Of a stretch of 64,000 nucleotides of DNA, positions 54,502 to 63,441 are shown one piece after another (positions within the stretch are counted from its first letter, which is position 1; the number at the start of each line of letters is the position of its first letter). A program made the translations under genes and the position numbers. The notes beneath the pieces are model-generated. The model worked only from the letters and a program-made list of their open reading frames with translations, made no database searches and had not been told where the DNA came from. The stretch is from an uncultured Paracoccaceae bacterium (lineage in GTDB: Bacteria > Pseudomonadota > Alphaproteobacteria > Rhodobacterales > Rhodobacteraceae): the NCBI GenBank assembly GCA_947489445.1, contig CANLDN010000001.1:310001-374000 (forward strand), written 5' to 3'.

Positions 54502-54954
54502 TTACTTAGCGGCTGCAGTTGCTTTCTTAGCAGCAGCAGTCACTTCGTTGGTCGCTTTCTTGGCGGCAGCTGTCATGTCTTCGGACATATCTTTGCCAGC
54601 AGCCATCACCAGCTCCATGGTCTGTGTCTGTACTTTTTTCGCGATTTCAGCGAAAGCAGACATGTGCTCAGCAGCGCTTTCAGCAGATGCTGATGCGAAA
54701 TCAGTCATCGCTTTTGCGTAATCAGCAGGCTCTGCCTTTGCTTTTGACATTGCTTCGATTTTTGTCAGCGTGTCCTGTGTCCACTTTGCGGACAGTTCAG
54801 CAGATTTGCCAGCAGCGTCGATTGCGACCGCGGACATCTTTTCGGCCAATGCAGTCTGGTTCTTGAACTGCTCTTCCATTGCTTTGGTGTCGACGGGGAA
54901 CGCGCCTGTCATGTCTTTGAAGATCGCGGTGAAGTCTTGTGCTTTAGCTGCCAT
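54502..54954 (-). CDS. phaP: Phasin (PHA granule-associated protein)
   Basis: 150 residues, helical and Ala/Lys-rich, with the phasin pattern DFTAIFKDMTGAFPVDTKAMEEQFKNQTALAEKMSAVAIDAAGKSAELSAKWTQDTL and a C-terminal AAKKAT repeat. It coats PHA granules in the cytosol. The ATG at 54954 has AAAGGA 7 bases upstream. Upstream, two TGC-rich palindromes are likely PhaR operators, giving release of repression when granules form. Confidence 0.93.
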   Translation of the reverse strand: MAAKAQDFTAIFKDMTGAFPVDTKAMEEQFKNQTALAEKMSAVAIDAAGKSAELSAKWTQDTLTKIEAMSKAKAEPADYAKAMTDFASASAESAAEHMSAFAEIAKKVQTQTMELVMAAGKDMSEDMTAAAKKATNEVTAAAKKATAAAK

Positions 54955-55018
54955 TGTATTGGTCCTTTGGGTTCGGTGCGGAGCCCCCTCCGCTGCTATC
55001 TTGTGACACCAATATGCA

Positions 55019-55033
55019 TGCTGCACTGCAGCA
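55019..55033. promoter_or_regulatory. PhaR-type operator 1 upstream of phaP
   Basis: TGCTGCACTGCAGCA is an imperfect palindrome centred 72 bp before the phaP start, matching the TGC-rich sites that PhaR binds in related bacteria (CTGC-n3/4-GCAG). Binding is inferred. Confidence 0.75.
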
Positions 55034-55048
55034 TTTCAAGTTTTTTTT

Positions 55049-55061
55049 CTGCATTGCAGCA
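55049..55061. promoter_or_regulatory. PhaR-type operator 2 upstream of phaP
   Basis: CTGCATTGCAGCA lies 15 bp from operator 1. A further half-like site, CTGCTATTGCAA, begins at 55069. T-rich stretches separate the sites, making this region strongly AT/TGC structured. Confidence 0.7.
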
Positions 55062-55099
55062 TTTTTTTCTGCTATTGCAAAATTCTCGAATGGAATTCG

Positions 55100-56896
55100 C
55101 TACTTAGCACCCACATAGGTGCCAGGGGCCGGTGCCAGAACCGGGTGATCTGCATCCCCGGGCTCTCGCGCCACTACTTTTTTACCTGACTTTTGTGACA
55201 ACCACGTGTCCCAGCGCGGCCACCACGACCCTTCATGTTTTTCCGCCGCGCCGTACCAGTCATCCACGGTCAGCCCCATTTCCGGATTGGTGTAGTGACC
55301 GTATTTCTTTTTGCTGGGCGGGTTCACAATACCGGCAATATGCCCGGATTCCGACAATATGAATGTCTTGTCCTTCGACCCCATCTTCTGGACACCGTGA
55401 TAGCTGCTTTTCCACGCCGCGATATGGTCTGTTTCGCAGGCTATCGCACAAACCGGCGCAGTCACGTCATTAATCTGAACGGTCGTGCCGCAAATCTCGA
55501 ACCCATCCGTGGCAAACTTGTCGTCCTGACATAGCCCTCGCAAATATTCCATGGACATCTTTGCTGGCAGGTTGGTGCCGTCCCCGTTCCAATAGAGCAG
55601 ATCAAAGGCAGGGGGTGCCTTGCCCATCATGTAGCTTTTGATCGCGGGCCCGTAGATCAAGTCATTGGCCCGCAGATATGAAAACGTCCGCGACATGAAA
55701 AATGAATCGAGAATGCCGTTCTGCTCTACTTCAGCCTCGATCCCGTCGACAAAATCATCATCCAGAAAGACTCCAACCTCGCCACGATCCGAGAAATCGG
55801 TGAGCGTCGTAAAGAACGTCACCGCATTCACGGATGTATCCTTACGCTGTTTCATCAATGCAAGCGTCAACGACAGGGTTGTCCCGGCGATGCAATAGCC
55901 CACGGCGTTTACCTTCTTCACACCACAGATCTTTTTGACCTCATTGATGGCCGTCAGATAACCATCCTCGACATAGTCGCTCATCGACGTATCGCGGTAT
56001 CCCGCATCAGGGTTCACCCAGGAAACGATGAACACTGTATATCCCTGCTCGACCGCCCATTTGATCATGCTGTTCTGCGGCTTGAGGTCGAGGATATAGA
56101 ATTTGTTGATCCAAGGCGGAAAGATGATCAGCGGCGTTGCATATACCTTTTCGGTGGCTGGTGCATATTGAATCAGTTCGAACATGTGGTTGCGAAACAC
56201 GACTGATCCCGGCGTGGTGGCGAGGTTTTCGCCCAGCTTGAACGCCTTCTTGTCCGCCAGTGTGACCACCAGATCGCCGTCATTTGCCTCCAGATCAGCG
56301 ACGAGGTTCTCCAACCCGGCGACAAGGCTTTCGCCATCAGTCTCGGCCGCTAACGCAAGCGCCTCGGGATTGGTGGGCAGGAAATTGGTCGGACTCATCA
56401 TATCGACCAGTTGCTGACTGAAATAGCGCAAACGCTTCTTTTCTTCAGAATCAAGGTCCTCGAGATTCTCAACGGCCCGCTGCACTGCGGCGGCGTTCAT
56501 CAGATATTGCTGCTTGATAAAGTTGAAGTAGGGATTGGTATCCCAAAGCTCGTGGGAAAACCGGCGATCCTTGGGGGTTTCGTCGCTTGGTGGCTCCAGC
56601 TTGCCTTGTGCCAGCAGATGCTGCGCCTCGACATAATGCTTTACGGATTTACCCCAAAACTCCAGCTGATGCTCAATCAACTTGGCAGGATTGTTTACCA
56701 TTTCAGTCATGTAGGCGGTTGCAGCCTTCAAGTACAAATCCTGACTGGGCCCCTGCAAAGGCGGCGCGATCTGGCGGGCTTGCCCCAACGCGGTCAATAG
56801 ACGCTGGGTCAGCTCCTCCACACGGGCAAGGTTGTCTTCCAATTTTGCAACATCATGCGCAGAAGTGGCATCACCCATTAAATCGTTAGTTGTCAT
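55100..56896 (-). CDS. phaC: Class I poly(3-hydroxyalkanoate) polymerase
   Basis: 598 residues, typical for class I PhaC. The lipase-like box with the nucleophile is C335 (NAVGYCIAGTT). PWINKFYILDLKPQNSMIKW and the Asp and His regions (ETDHIAAW, ESGHIAGIVNPP) complete the catalytic set. It polymerises hydroxyacyl-CoA into PHA on the granule surface. The ATG at 56896 has AAGG 5 bases upstream; the ATG at 56932 would put the start inside the palindromic operator. It is divergent from phaZ. Confidence 0.96.
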   Translation of the reverse strand: MTTNDLMGDATSAHDVAKLEDNLARVEELTQRLLTALGQARQIAPPLQGPSQDLYLKAATAYMTEMVNNPAKLIEHQLEFWGKSVKHYVEAQHLLAQGKLEPPSDETPKDRRFSHELWDTNPYFNFIKQQYLMNAAAVQRAVENLEDLDSEEKKRLRYFSQQLVDMMSPTNFLPTNPEALALAAETDGESLVAGLENLVADLEANDGDLVVTLADKKAFKLGENLATTPGSVVFRNHMFELIQYAPATEKVYATPLIIFPPWINKFYILDLKPQNSMIKWAVEQGYTVFIVSWVNPDAGYRDTSMSDYVEDGYLTAINEVKKICGVKKVNAVGYCIAGTTLSLTLALMKQRKDTSVNAVTFFTTLTDFSDRGEVGVFLDDDFVDGIEAEVEQNGILDSFFMSRTFSYLRANDLIYGPAIKSYMMGKAPPAFDLLYWNGDGTNLPAKMSMEYLRGLCQDDKFATDGFEICGTTVQINDVTAPVCAIACETDHIAAWKSSYHGVQKMGSKDKTFILSESGHIAGIVNPPSKKKYGHYTNPEMGLTVDDWYGAAEKHEGSWWPRWDTWLSQKSGKKVVAREPGDADHPVLAPAPGTYVGAK

Positions 56897-56915
56897 ATTA
56901 ACCTTCCTATGCGTA

Positions 56916-56931
56916 TGCTGCACGTGCAGCA
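56916..56931. promoter_or_regulatory. Perfect TGC palindrome between phaC and phaZ (probable PhaR operator)
   Basis: TGCTGCACGTGCAGCA is a 16-bp perfect palindrome in the 63-bp region between the divergent starts of phaC and phaZ. Its match to the sites before phaP suggests PhaR controls both directions here. Confidence 0.75.
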
Positions 56932-56959
56932 TTCCCTGCGCGCTATCGGAGACGTGTTA

Positions 56960-58231
56960 ATGAAGTATATGATGACCTATGACCTGATGGAAAGCGCGCG
57001 GAACACAAATCAATGGCTGGGTGCCACCGCACACGCCTTTGCATCTTATCCAATGATGTCGTGGGGGGCCAACCCCGCAATGGATTGGCTCAAGGCCTGG
57101 GGTGAGGTGACGGAACGTACATTCGCCCGGATGGTTGTAAAGCCTGACTGGAATATCCCGCCCGTGACCTGCGAAAAGGGCAAGGATCACCCCGTCGTTA
57201 TTGAAACGGTGGTCGAACGCCCCTTTGGCGATCTGATCCATTTCACCATGCCCGGCCGCAAACCCAGCAAACGGCGTGTTCTTTTAGTGGCCCCCATGTC
57301 GGGTCACTACGCGACCCTGCTGCGCAAAACAGTTATCAGCCTGTTGCCAGATTGCGATGTCTACATCACGGATTGGCACAATGCGCGCGACATCCCTGTC
57401 AGCGCGGGCAAGTTCGATATTGAGGATTACACCCTCTATCTTGTCGATTTTATGCGCGAGCTTGGTTCCGATATCCATGTGATCGCGGTGTGTCAGCCGG
57501 TGCCGCTGACCCTTGCTGCGACGGCATATCTGGCCGAACAGGACCCCGACGCACAACCCAAATCCCTGACCCTGATCGGCGGCCCGGTCGACCCAGAAGC
57601 CAACCACACCGAAGTCACCGATTTTGGCCGCTCTGTCACAATGGGTCAGCTTGAAGAAACGATGATCCAACGCGTTGGTTTCAAGTATCCTGGCGTTGGA
57701 CGCATGGTTTACCCGGGGCTGCTACAACTTGCCTCGTTCATTTCCATGAACGGCGAAACCCACGCCAATGCCTTCCGCGATCAGATCATCAAGGTCGCAA
57801 AGGATGAAGCCCGCGAACATGACAAGCATAACGCTTTTTACGATGAATATCTGGCCGTCATGGATATGACGGCCGAGTTCTATCTGTCGACCGTTGAACG
57901 CATTTTCAAAGGGCGCGACATAGCACGCAATGATTTTGTCGTCGCCGGACATCAGGTAGATATTGGCAAAATCACGACAGTCGCCGTAAAAATCGTCGAA
58001 GGTGAAGAGGATGATATCTCAGCCCCCGGCCAATGTCTGGCCGCACTTGGCTTGCTGACAGGTCTGCCAGACGAAAAGAAAGCGTCGCATGTCGAACCGG
58101 GTGCTGGCCATTACGGTATTTTTGCGGGGCGTAGCTGGCGGAACAACATCCGGCCATTGGTCCTCGATTTTATTGATGCCAATTCTGGCGAACCCAAAAA
58201 ATCCGCCAAAATCGTAAAGATGAAAGCGTGA
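56960..58231 (+). CDS. phaZ: Intracellular polyhydroxyalkanoate depolymerase
   Basis: 423 residues, usual length for intracellular PhaZ. The catalytic Cys is C178 (VIAVCQPVPLTLAATAYL), as in the Cys-type depolymerases, with RVLLVAPMSGHYATLLRKT and VYITDWHNARDIP upstream and VEPGAGHYGIFAGRSWR near the C-terminus, holding the His. It breaks down stored PHB. The ATG at 56960 has GGAG 8 bases upstream; the ATG at 56909 would include the operator palindrome. Confidence 0.95.
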   Translation: MKYMMTYDLMESARNTNQWLGATAHAFASYPMMSWGANPAMDWLKAWGEVTERTFARMVVKPDWNIPPVTCEKGKDHPVVIETVVERPFGDLIHFTMPGRKPSKRRVLLVAPMSGHYATLLRKTVISLLPDCDVYITDWHNARDIPVSAGKFDIEDYTLYLVDFMRELGSDIHVIAVCQPVPLTLAATAYLAEQDPDAQPKSLTLIGGPVDPEANHTEVTDFGRSVTMGQLEETMIQRVGFKYPGVGRMVYPGLLQLASFISMNGETHANAFRDQIIKVAKDEAREHDKHNAFYDEYLAVMDMTAEFYLSTVERIFKGRDIARNDFVVAGHQVDIGKITTVAVKIVEGEEDDISAPGQCLAALGLLTGLPDEKKASHVEPGAGHYGIFAGRSWRNNIRPLVLDFIDANSGEPKKSAKIVKMKA

Positions 58232-58236
58232 TGGAT

Positions 58237-58257
58237 GGGGCGGCCAAACACCGCCCC
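58237..58257. terminator. Hairpin between phaZ and the next convergent gene
   Basis: GGGGCGG / CCGCCCC with a 7-base loop, 5 bp after the phaZ stop. There is no T run, so it is only a probable transcription end. Confidence 0.4.
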
Positions 58258-58271
58258 CCAAAGACCGTCTG

Positions 58272-58988
58272 TTAAGGTCGCAACATCAGCGGCTTCTTCA
58301 TCCAACGGCGCAGCGCATCGCTCACCACGTCGGGCGCTTCAAGCGTGGGCAAATACCCGGCCTGTTCAATCACATCAAGTTCCGCATAGGGAATGAGTTC
58401 CGCCAGGAATTCATGCCGTTTCACAGGATATTGGCCGTCATGCCGCCCGCAGATCACAATGGTCGGCTGCCTGATCTTGCGCATGGTCAACTGCTGATCT
58501 TTGCGGCGCTGCATGGCCCTTGCCTGACGCACATAGACCTCAGGCCCCATGGCCTGCCCCATGTGATTAAGCAGGCGCACAATCTCAACCTTATCTGCCG
58601 TCGGTGCCATCCAGGTCGAGTTGATCTCGTGTTGCAACACATCATCCCAACGCCCCGCACGGGCCGCAATGATCTGCGGCTCGCGGGCCGCTGCGGCCTC
58701 TGGTGTATCGGCCTGCGGGTTGGTGCTGATCAGCGCAATCCGGGTCACACGGTCGGGCGCGCGGCGCAGTACCTCCATCGCGATCATGCCACCCATGCCA
58801 GCCCCGGCAAGCGCAAATTTGGACGGGGCCCATGTCAGGATCTGGCTGGCAATTTCCTCCATCCGCTCGCCGCGCGTTGCGGGGGCAAACATGACCGCAT
58901 GATCATAGGACAAATCACGAATTTGCTCTGCAAATACGCGCGCGTCACACAGCATCGGCGGGATCATCACAAGCGTTTCACTTGGCAT
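58272..58988 (-). CDS. Alpha/beta-hydrolase-fold protein without nucleophile serine
   Basis: 238 residues. The alpha/beta-hydrolase plan is present: TLVMIPPMLCDARVFAEQI, the nucleophile-elbow region FALAGAGMGGMIAMEVLRRAPDRVTRIALISTNP, and late TIVICGRHDGQYP (Asp) and EQAGYLPTLEAPD. At the elbow the usual Ser is Gly64 (GAGMG), and the late His position is Tyr. The catalytic triad therefore seems broken, and a non-hydrolytic or binding role is possible. The DNA (GGC) at that codon is clear. Confidence 0.82.
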   Translation of the reverse strand: MPSETLVMIPPMLCDARVFAEQIRDLSYDHAVMFAPATRGERMEEIASQILTWAPSKFALAGAGMGGMIAMEVLRRAPDRVTRIALISTNPQADTPEAAAAREPQIIAARAGRWDDVLQHEINSTWMAPTADKVEIVRLLNHMGQAMGPEVYVRQARAMQRRKDQQLTMRKIRQPTIVICGRHDGQYPVKRHEFLAELIPYAELDVIEQAGYLPTLEAPDVVSDALRRWMKKPLMLRP

Positions 58989-59062
58989 GGGTAGGAATGC
59001 TCAACCTGTTGTTTTCAACACTGTGGCGCGGACGCGCCCACATCGCAAGCGTCCCGTTCGGC

Positions 59063-59920
59063 TTAAAGTCCCGCCAACCAAGCAGATATCCGCCGGGCCA
59101 GGGGCGCGGTTTGGCCCGGGCTGAACACATCGCCCGCCATCACATGACCGCCCGGATCATCCCCGGGTCCCGGTGTAATGATGTCGATGGTGACAGATCC
59201 ACCCCATCGCGCAGCCACCTTCCGGGCCTCGTTGGGGTGCACAACGGTATCTGCCTCATTGATACTGAAAAAACCGGGTGCAGTCACTTGTGATAGGTCA
59301 GCTTTGCGGACAGCCCGGACGGCCTCACCCATCGGATGCACAGCCTCAGTTGGGTAGGATGTCGTCCAATAGGCTGTGTGCTTTTCGCTGATCGGCTCAA
59401 ACGACCGGGTCCGGCCAGCCACATATTTCCCCCAATGCTTCACGGCAGGAGCATCCAGAACCATCTGGGCAATCCGGTTGCGCAGCCCAAAGTTTGGAGA
59501 GATGAAAATCGCAGCCTTGGCTGCCACCCCGTTCGTCAAGGCGAGCGTCGCCATGGTGCACCCTGTCGAACAGCCCATCAGGACGATCTCATCCCCGATG
59601 ATCTGCGCGATCTCGACCGCCTCGGCCACATCGCGCTGCCAATCAGCAAAACTGGCCGTCGCCATGGCAGGCCCGTCCTGACCATGCCCGGTCAGCCGGG
59701 TGAAATGGATATTCGCACCCAAATCCTGCGCAACCAGATCAGGCAGCGGGCGCAATTCTTCGGGCGAGGCAGAAAACCCATGAATATAAAGCAGGGTAAA
59801 GGGGGCTTTCATGCCGGGCGACTGTGCCCAGATCACACGTTTTTCGCAGCCCTTTCGCAAACCCGGCACCTGTGCCTCGGTCTGTGCCAAATGGCTGTCG
59901 ATATCTTTGATATCAAGCAA
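59063..59920 (-). CDS. Alpha/beta hydrolase (carboxylesterase/lysophospholipase-like)
   Basis: 285 residues. TLLYIHGFSASPEELRPLPDLVAQ holds the oxyanion hole, and the nucleophile elbow is GCSTG with S118, followed by CTMATLALTN. FFSINEADTVVHPNEA carries the acid, and DDPGGHVMAGDVF the His. The enzyme probably hydrolyses an ester of small to medium size. It overlaps the upstream MFS gene by 8 bp, so they are co-translated. Confidence 0.85.
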   Translation of the reverse strand: MLDIKDIDSHLAQTEAQVPGLRKGCEKRVIWAQSPGMKAPFTLLYIHGFSASPEELRPLPDLVAQDLGANIHFTRLTGHGQDGPAMATASFADWQRDVAEAVEIAQIIGDEIVLMGCSTGCTMATLALTNGVAAKAAIFISPNFGLRNRIAQMVLDAPAVKHWGKYVAGRTRSFEPISEKHTAYWTTSYPTEAVHPMGEAVRAVRKADLSQVTAPGFFSINEADTVVHPNEARKVAARWGGSVTIDIITPGPGDDPGGHVMAGDVFSPGQTAPLARRISAWLAGL

Positions 59921-61250
59921 GGGTACGCACCGCCATTGGTCGGTAAATCATCGCCAACCCGGCCACAGCGACCAGCAAAATCGCCGCCGGGATCAGTGTG
60001 ATCGACACCTGCAACGCCGCAAGCGCATCCTCCGTCTGCACCACAATACCATCAGTCGTTTCAAGCCAACCCGCACCGGCCAGGATCAGCCCCAGCATCG
60101 CAGGCGCCAACGCATTGGCCAGCTTCTGCCCAAACAGCCAGACCGCCGAAAACGCACCCTCGATTGCAACGCCACTATCGCGGCGGGTGACATCCATCAG
60201 ATCCGGGTAAATCGCCCAAGGGATCTGCTGATAGGCCCCATTCGTCATTCCTGCCAACACAAACATCCCTGCAATCGCCGTCACATTCACCGACGGCAAC
60301 ATTTTATAAAGTGCATAAAGCAACAAGGTATAGAGCAACAACCCCAGGACCAACGCGTTCACCTTTCCCAACCGATGCGACAGCAAGACCCAGACGGCTT
60401 GGCTGAGGATCGATCCCACTACAAAGGCCGCAAACATCAGGCTTAACGTCGTCAACGCCTCTGCGACCCCCGACAGCAACGTATCGCCACTATCGATAAT
60501 CAGATAAAGTGCCGCAAATGGAAGGCCCGCGGTGATCATCGCAATCGCCAGGGTCATCACACCATATATCAAAACCAGCGCGACAAAGGCGCGGTTGGCA
60601 AAGACCAAGCCAAACATGCCCTTCAGGTTTACAGTCGCGGCCTCGGCCACACGCGGGGCATTGCGGGTCGACCATAGCGACCCCCAGATCGCCGCGATCA
60701 TCAATGGTGTCACAGCCAGAGCCGCAAGTGGGTATCCCATCGATCCAGCCAGTCCCGGGATAACCGCGCCGCCGACCAAAATACCAATACTGGCAAATCC
60801 CATCCGCCAACCGGTCATCACTGAACGTTCGCGGGGGTCTTGCGTGATCTCACCTGCCTGCGCCCCATAGGGAATGGCCACCATTGTGAACCCGATTGTC
60901 GCCATGACGAAGAACGCGACAACCCAGCTGAGATTGCCACCCAGCGTCATACCCGCAGGCACAGAAAACAGGCCCACCATCCCCGCTGACATCACCAAGG
61001 CGCCGATAAACATCCAAGGGGCGCGCCTGCCAAAACGGCTTTGCGTGCGATCACTCAGGTATCCGATCAGCGGGTCGGTAATCATGTCAAAAACCAATAC
61101 GGCGGTTGTCACGAACCCCGCGATACCCACAGGCACACCCAGATAAGCAGTCAAATAGGTAAGGATCAGCAATTGCTTGACGACGACAAAGACGACCACC
61201 CCCATATCGGCCAGACCCCATCCCATCTTTTGGCCCAACGACAATGCCAT
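59913..61250 (-). CDS. MFS/GPH-type transporter
   Basis: 445 residues with about 12 membrane helices. The opening LGQKMGWGLADMGVVVFVVVKQLLILTYLT and DMITDPLIGYLSDRTQSRFGRRAPWMFIGAL are the GPH (glycoside-pentoside-hexuronide) cation-symporter hallmarks. The ATG at 61250 is chosen because GGGAGGA lies 6 bases before it. An ester hydrolase gene is coupled behind it, so it may bring in the hydrolase substrate. Confidence 0.88.
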   Translation of the reverse strand: MALSLGQKMGWGLADMGVVVFVVVKQLLILTYLTAYLGVPVGIAGFVTTAVLVFDMITDPLIGYLSDRTQSRFGRRAPWMFIGALVMSAGMVGLFSVPAGMTLGGNLSWVVAFFVMATIGFTMVAIPYGAQAGEITQDPRERSVMTGWRMGFASIGILVGGAVIPGLAGSMGYPLAALAVTPLMIAAIWGSLWSTRNAPRVAEAATVNLKGMFGLVFANRAFVALVLIYGVMTLAIAMITAGLPFAALYLIIDSGDTLLSGVAEALTTLSLMFAAFVVGSILSQAVWVLLSHRLGKVNALVLGLLLYTLLLYALYKMLPSVNVTAIAGMFVLAGMTNGAYQQIPWAIYPDLMDVTRRDSGVAIEGAFSAVWLFGQKLANALAPAMLGLILAGAGWLETTDGIVVQTEDALAALQVSITLIPAAILLVAVAGLAMIYRPMAVRTLA

Positions 61251-61329
61251 ACTCATTCCTCCCGCACATTGGTGCAGGTTAGGCAAGGGTTGCCCTTTGG
61301 CGAAACAGAAACGTTACGTAAGGTGGGTT

Positions 61330-62070
61330 TCAACCCACCTCCGCCAAAACGTCTTCAACCGAGGCGGCAATCAACTTCAAACACGGCTCGTCTGAAAACC
61401 GGTGATCAGCCCCGTCCACCAGCGTCAAACGCATATCGGTCCCTGTCGCATGGTCCAGCAATCGCAAGGCCACGCTCATACCCACATCCTCATCTGCGGT
61501 GCCTTGCAAAAAACGTACCGGAAACGGCAGGGCAAGCGGGTCACGCAGCACCAACCGGTTGCGGCCTTCTTCAATCAGCCGCCGGGTGATGATGTATGGC
61601 TCACCGTAATCCGACGGCAACGCCACCTGTCCGGCCATCAGCTCCGTTTTCTGCGCATCTGAGAACCCAGCCCACATGCTGTCTTCGGTAAAATCAGGGG
61701 CTGCGGCGATGGTCACAAGTCCCGCAACGCGCTCTGGCATCTGGCGCGCGACCAGTAACGAAATCCAGCCCCCCATGGATGATCCGACCAATACCACCTT
61801 GCCAGCCAGTAAACCGATGGCGGCAAGGGCATCCTCAAACCACTCACCGATGCAGCCATCGGTAAAGTCCTCGTCACTCTCACCATGGCCCGAATAATCA
61901 AACCGCAAGAAAGCACGGCCTCCGGCCTTTGCCCATTCCTCCAGATACACCGCCTTTGTGCCTTGCATGTCAGATTTGAACCCACCCAGAAACACTACAG
62001 CAGGCCCCGTCCCATCTGTAAGATGATAGGCGATCCGCCGCCCCTGCGGCGTAACAAATGTCTCAGCCAT
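61330..62070 (-). CDS. Alpha/beta hydrolase (ABHD10-like)
   Basis: 246 residues. Triad residues are visible: S98 in VVLVGSSMGGWISL, Asp in LQGTADEDVGMSVALRL, and His in VDGADHRFSDEP. The N-terminal PAVVFLGGFKSDMQGTKAVYLEEWA and FDYSGHGESD match the group that includes mitochondrial ABHD10 and bacterial relatives with thioesterase or esterase activity. The ATG at 62070 has GAAGAGG upstream and overlaps the upstream MFS gene by 8 bp. Confidence 0.88.
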   Translation of the reverse strand: MAETFVTPQGRRIAYHLTDGTGPAVVFLGGFKSDMQGTKAVYLEEWAKAGGRAFLRFDYSGHGESDEDFTDGCIGEWFEDALAAIGLLAGKVVLVGSSMGGWISLLVARQMPERVAGLVTIAAAPDFTEDSMWAGFSDAQKTELMAGQVALPSDYGEPYIITRRLIEEGRNRLVLRDPLALPFPVRFLQGTADEDVGMSVALRLLDHATGTDMRLTLVDGADHRFSDEPCLKLIAASVEDVLAEVG

Positions 62071-63337
62071 GCTGTACCTCTTCCAGCCCCGTTGCCATTG
62101 CTGCGGCACCAAAACACATCGCTGCGAAAAGGCCAATCACCAGCGGCACACTCAACGATGCCAACGCGGCAAAGCCCGCCCCCGCCACGATCAGCACGAT
62201 CCCGACAATTGTATTCGACAGCGCGGTATAGCTCGCCCGATCCTCCGGCCCCGCCATGTCAACCAGATGGGTTGACCGGCCCTGCCGCACACCCTGATAG
62301 GCAATCATCAGGCCAAACAGCATGACCGGGATCACCCCGGTGATCGTCGTCACACCAACCAAATCCAGAACGACAACCAGCGCGAGTGCCGCGCCACCCG
62401 CCAATCCGGAAAGCTGTAACACCCGCCGTGATGACCGGTCCGACAACCGGCCCCACACATAAGACGACAAAAGTGCCGCCACGGCCGAGGCCAGGACAAG
62501 CGCCCCCAATTGCCCGAACGCGCTGTCGGGTTGTAGCATAACCAAGTAAGGTGGCGCTAAGGCCGTCCCCACTAACAGGCCGCGCACGATGATGAACCTT
62601 GTCAGCTGCGGACGTGCGCGCAGCAGGCCGAACTGCGCCGCACCACCGGTACCGCTACTCTCTTCCGATGGCACTTCTTTCATCGTCGCAAACACAGCAG
62701 CCGCACCGGTCCACAAACATGCGGCCAGACTGATCGCGCCGATGACCACCGCATAGCGGTCACCGATGCCCAACAGCAGGATGCCTGCAAACAGCATCAC
62801 ACCAATCGCAGCCGCCGAACCTGCAAAACCCGTCGCCGTCCCCCGGCGCGCCTTGCCCACCGTCTTGCCAAGAATGTCCTTGTAACTTGCCGAACAGACC
62901 GACCGGGCCAGCGCAAGAACTGCCAAAAGTCCGACGATCACCGCCCCGGCAACTGGCCCTTCCAGGGTCAGTCCGGCCAGTGCGATGCAGCCCGCCATCA
63001 TCCCTTGGACAATAGCACCCCCGGCCCAGAACCACTTGCGAATCGGCGCATCTGTAATGACCGGCGTGATCAAAAGCTGAGGCAAAAGCGCGCCGGATTC
63101 ACGTATTGGCACCAGCAAGCCGGTCCAGAATGCACCCGCACCCAGATGGGTCAGCAGCCAGCTCAAAACCAGTTTCGGGTCAACCAATCCATCGGCGATC
63201 TTGCTGCCACTCAGCGATACTACATGGCGCAGAAAACTTCCCGGCTCCACCTCTTCTGCCTTATTTTTCAGGCCGGTTTCGCCATCCGCTTCACCGGTAA
63301 CGGCATCAAAAATCTCTTCGGTAACGTCCCGGGTCAT
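62063..63337 (-). CDS. MFS transporter
   Basis: 424 residues, about 12 membrane helices after a 40-residue acidic cytosolic head (EEIFDAVTGEADGETGLKNKAEEVEPG). The MFS loop motif appears as YVWGRLSDRSSRRVLQ between helices. The substrate is unknown. The ATG at 63337 has AAGGAAG upstream; an ATG 10 codons earlier lies in the region next to the promoter. It is divergent from an ArsR-SRPBCC gene, with a palindromic element between, so it may be an exporter under that regulator. Confidence 0.86.
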   Translation of the reverse strand: MTRDVTEEIFDAVTGEADGETGLKNKAEEVEPGSFLRHVVSLSGSKIADGLVDPKLVLSWLLTHLGAGAFWTGLLVPIRESGALLPQLLITPVITDAPIRKWFWAGGAIVQGMMAGCIALAGLTLEGPVAGAVIVGLLAVLALARSVCSASYKDILGKTVGKARRGTATGFAGSAAAIGVMLFAGILLLGIGDRYAVVIGAISLAACLWTGAAAVFATMKEVPSEESSGTGGAAQFGLLRARPQLTRFIIVRGLLVGTALAPPYLVMLQPDSAFGQLGALVLASAVAALLSSYVWGRLSDRSSRRVLQLSGLAGGAALALVVVLDLVGVTTITGVIPVMLFGLMIAYQGVRQGRSTHLVDMAGPEDRASYTALSNTIVGIVLIVAGAGFAALASLSVPLVIGLFAAMCFGAAAMATGLEEVQHG

Positions 63338-63391
63338 TTGGCTGGCTTCCTTGCTCGCACATTGCAACAGTTAGCCGAGCTTTAAAGAAAA

Positions 63392-63415
63392 TCACGTGAC
63401 CCTATTGTCACGTGA
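63392..63415. promoter_or_regulatory. Inverted repeat between the MFS gene and the ArsR-SRPBCC gene
   Basis: TCACGTGAC and GTCACGTGA flank a 6-base spacer. A further GTCAC occurs at 63424-63428. Position in the divergent promoter region suggests an operator for the ArsR-type regulator encoded at 63442. Confidence 0.65.
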
Positions 63416-63441
63416 CTTATTAGTCACCTATAAAGGTTTCT

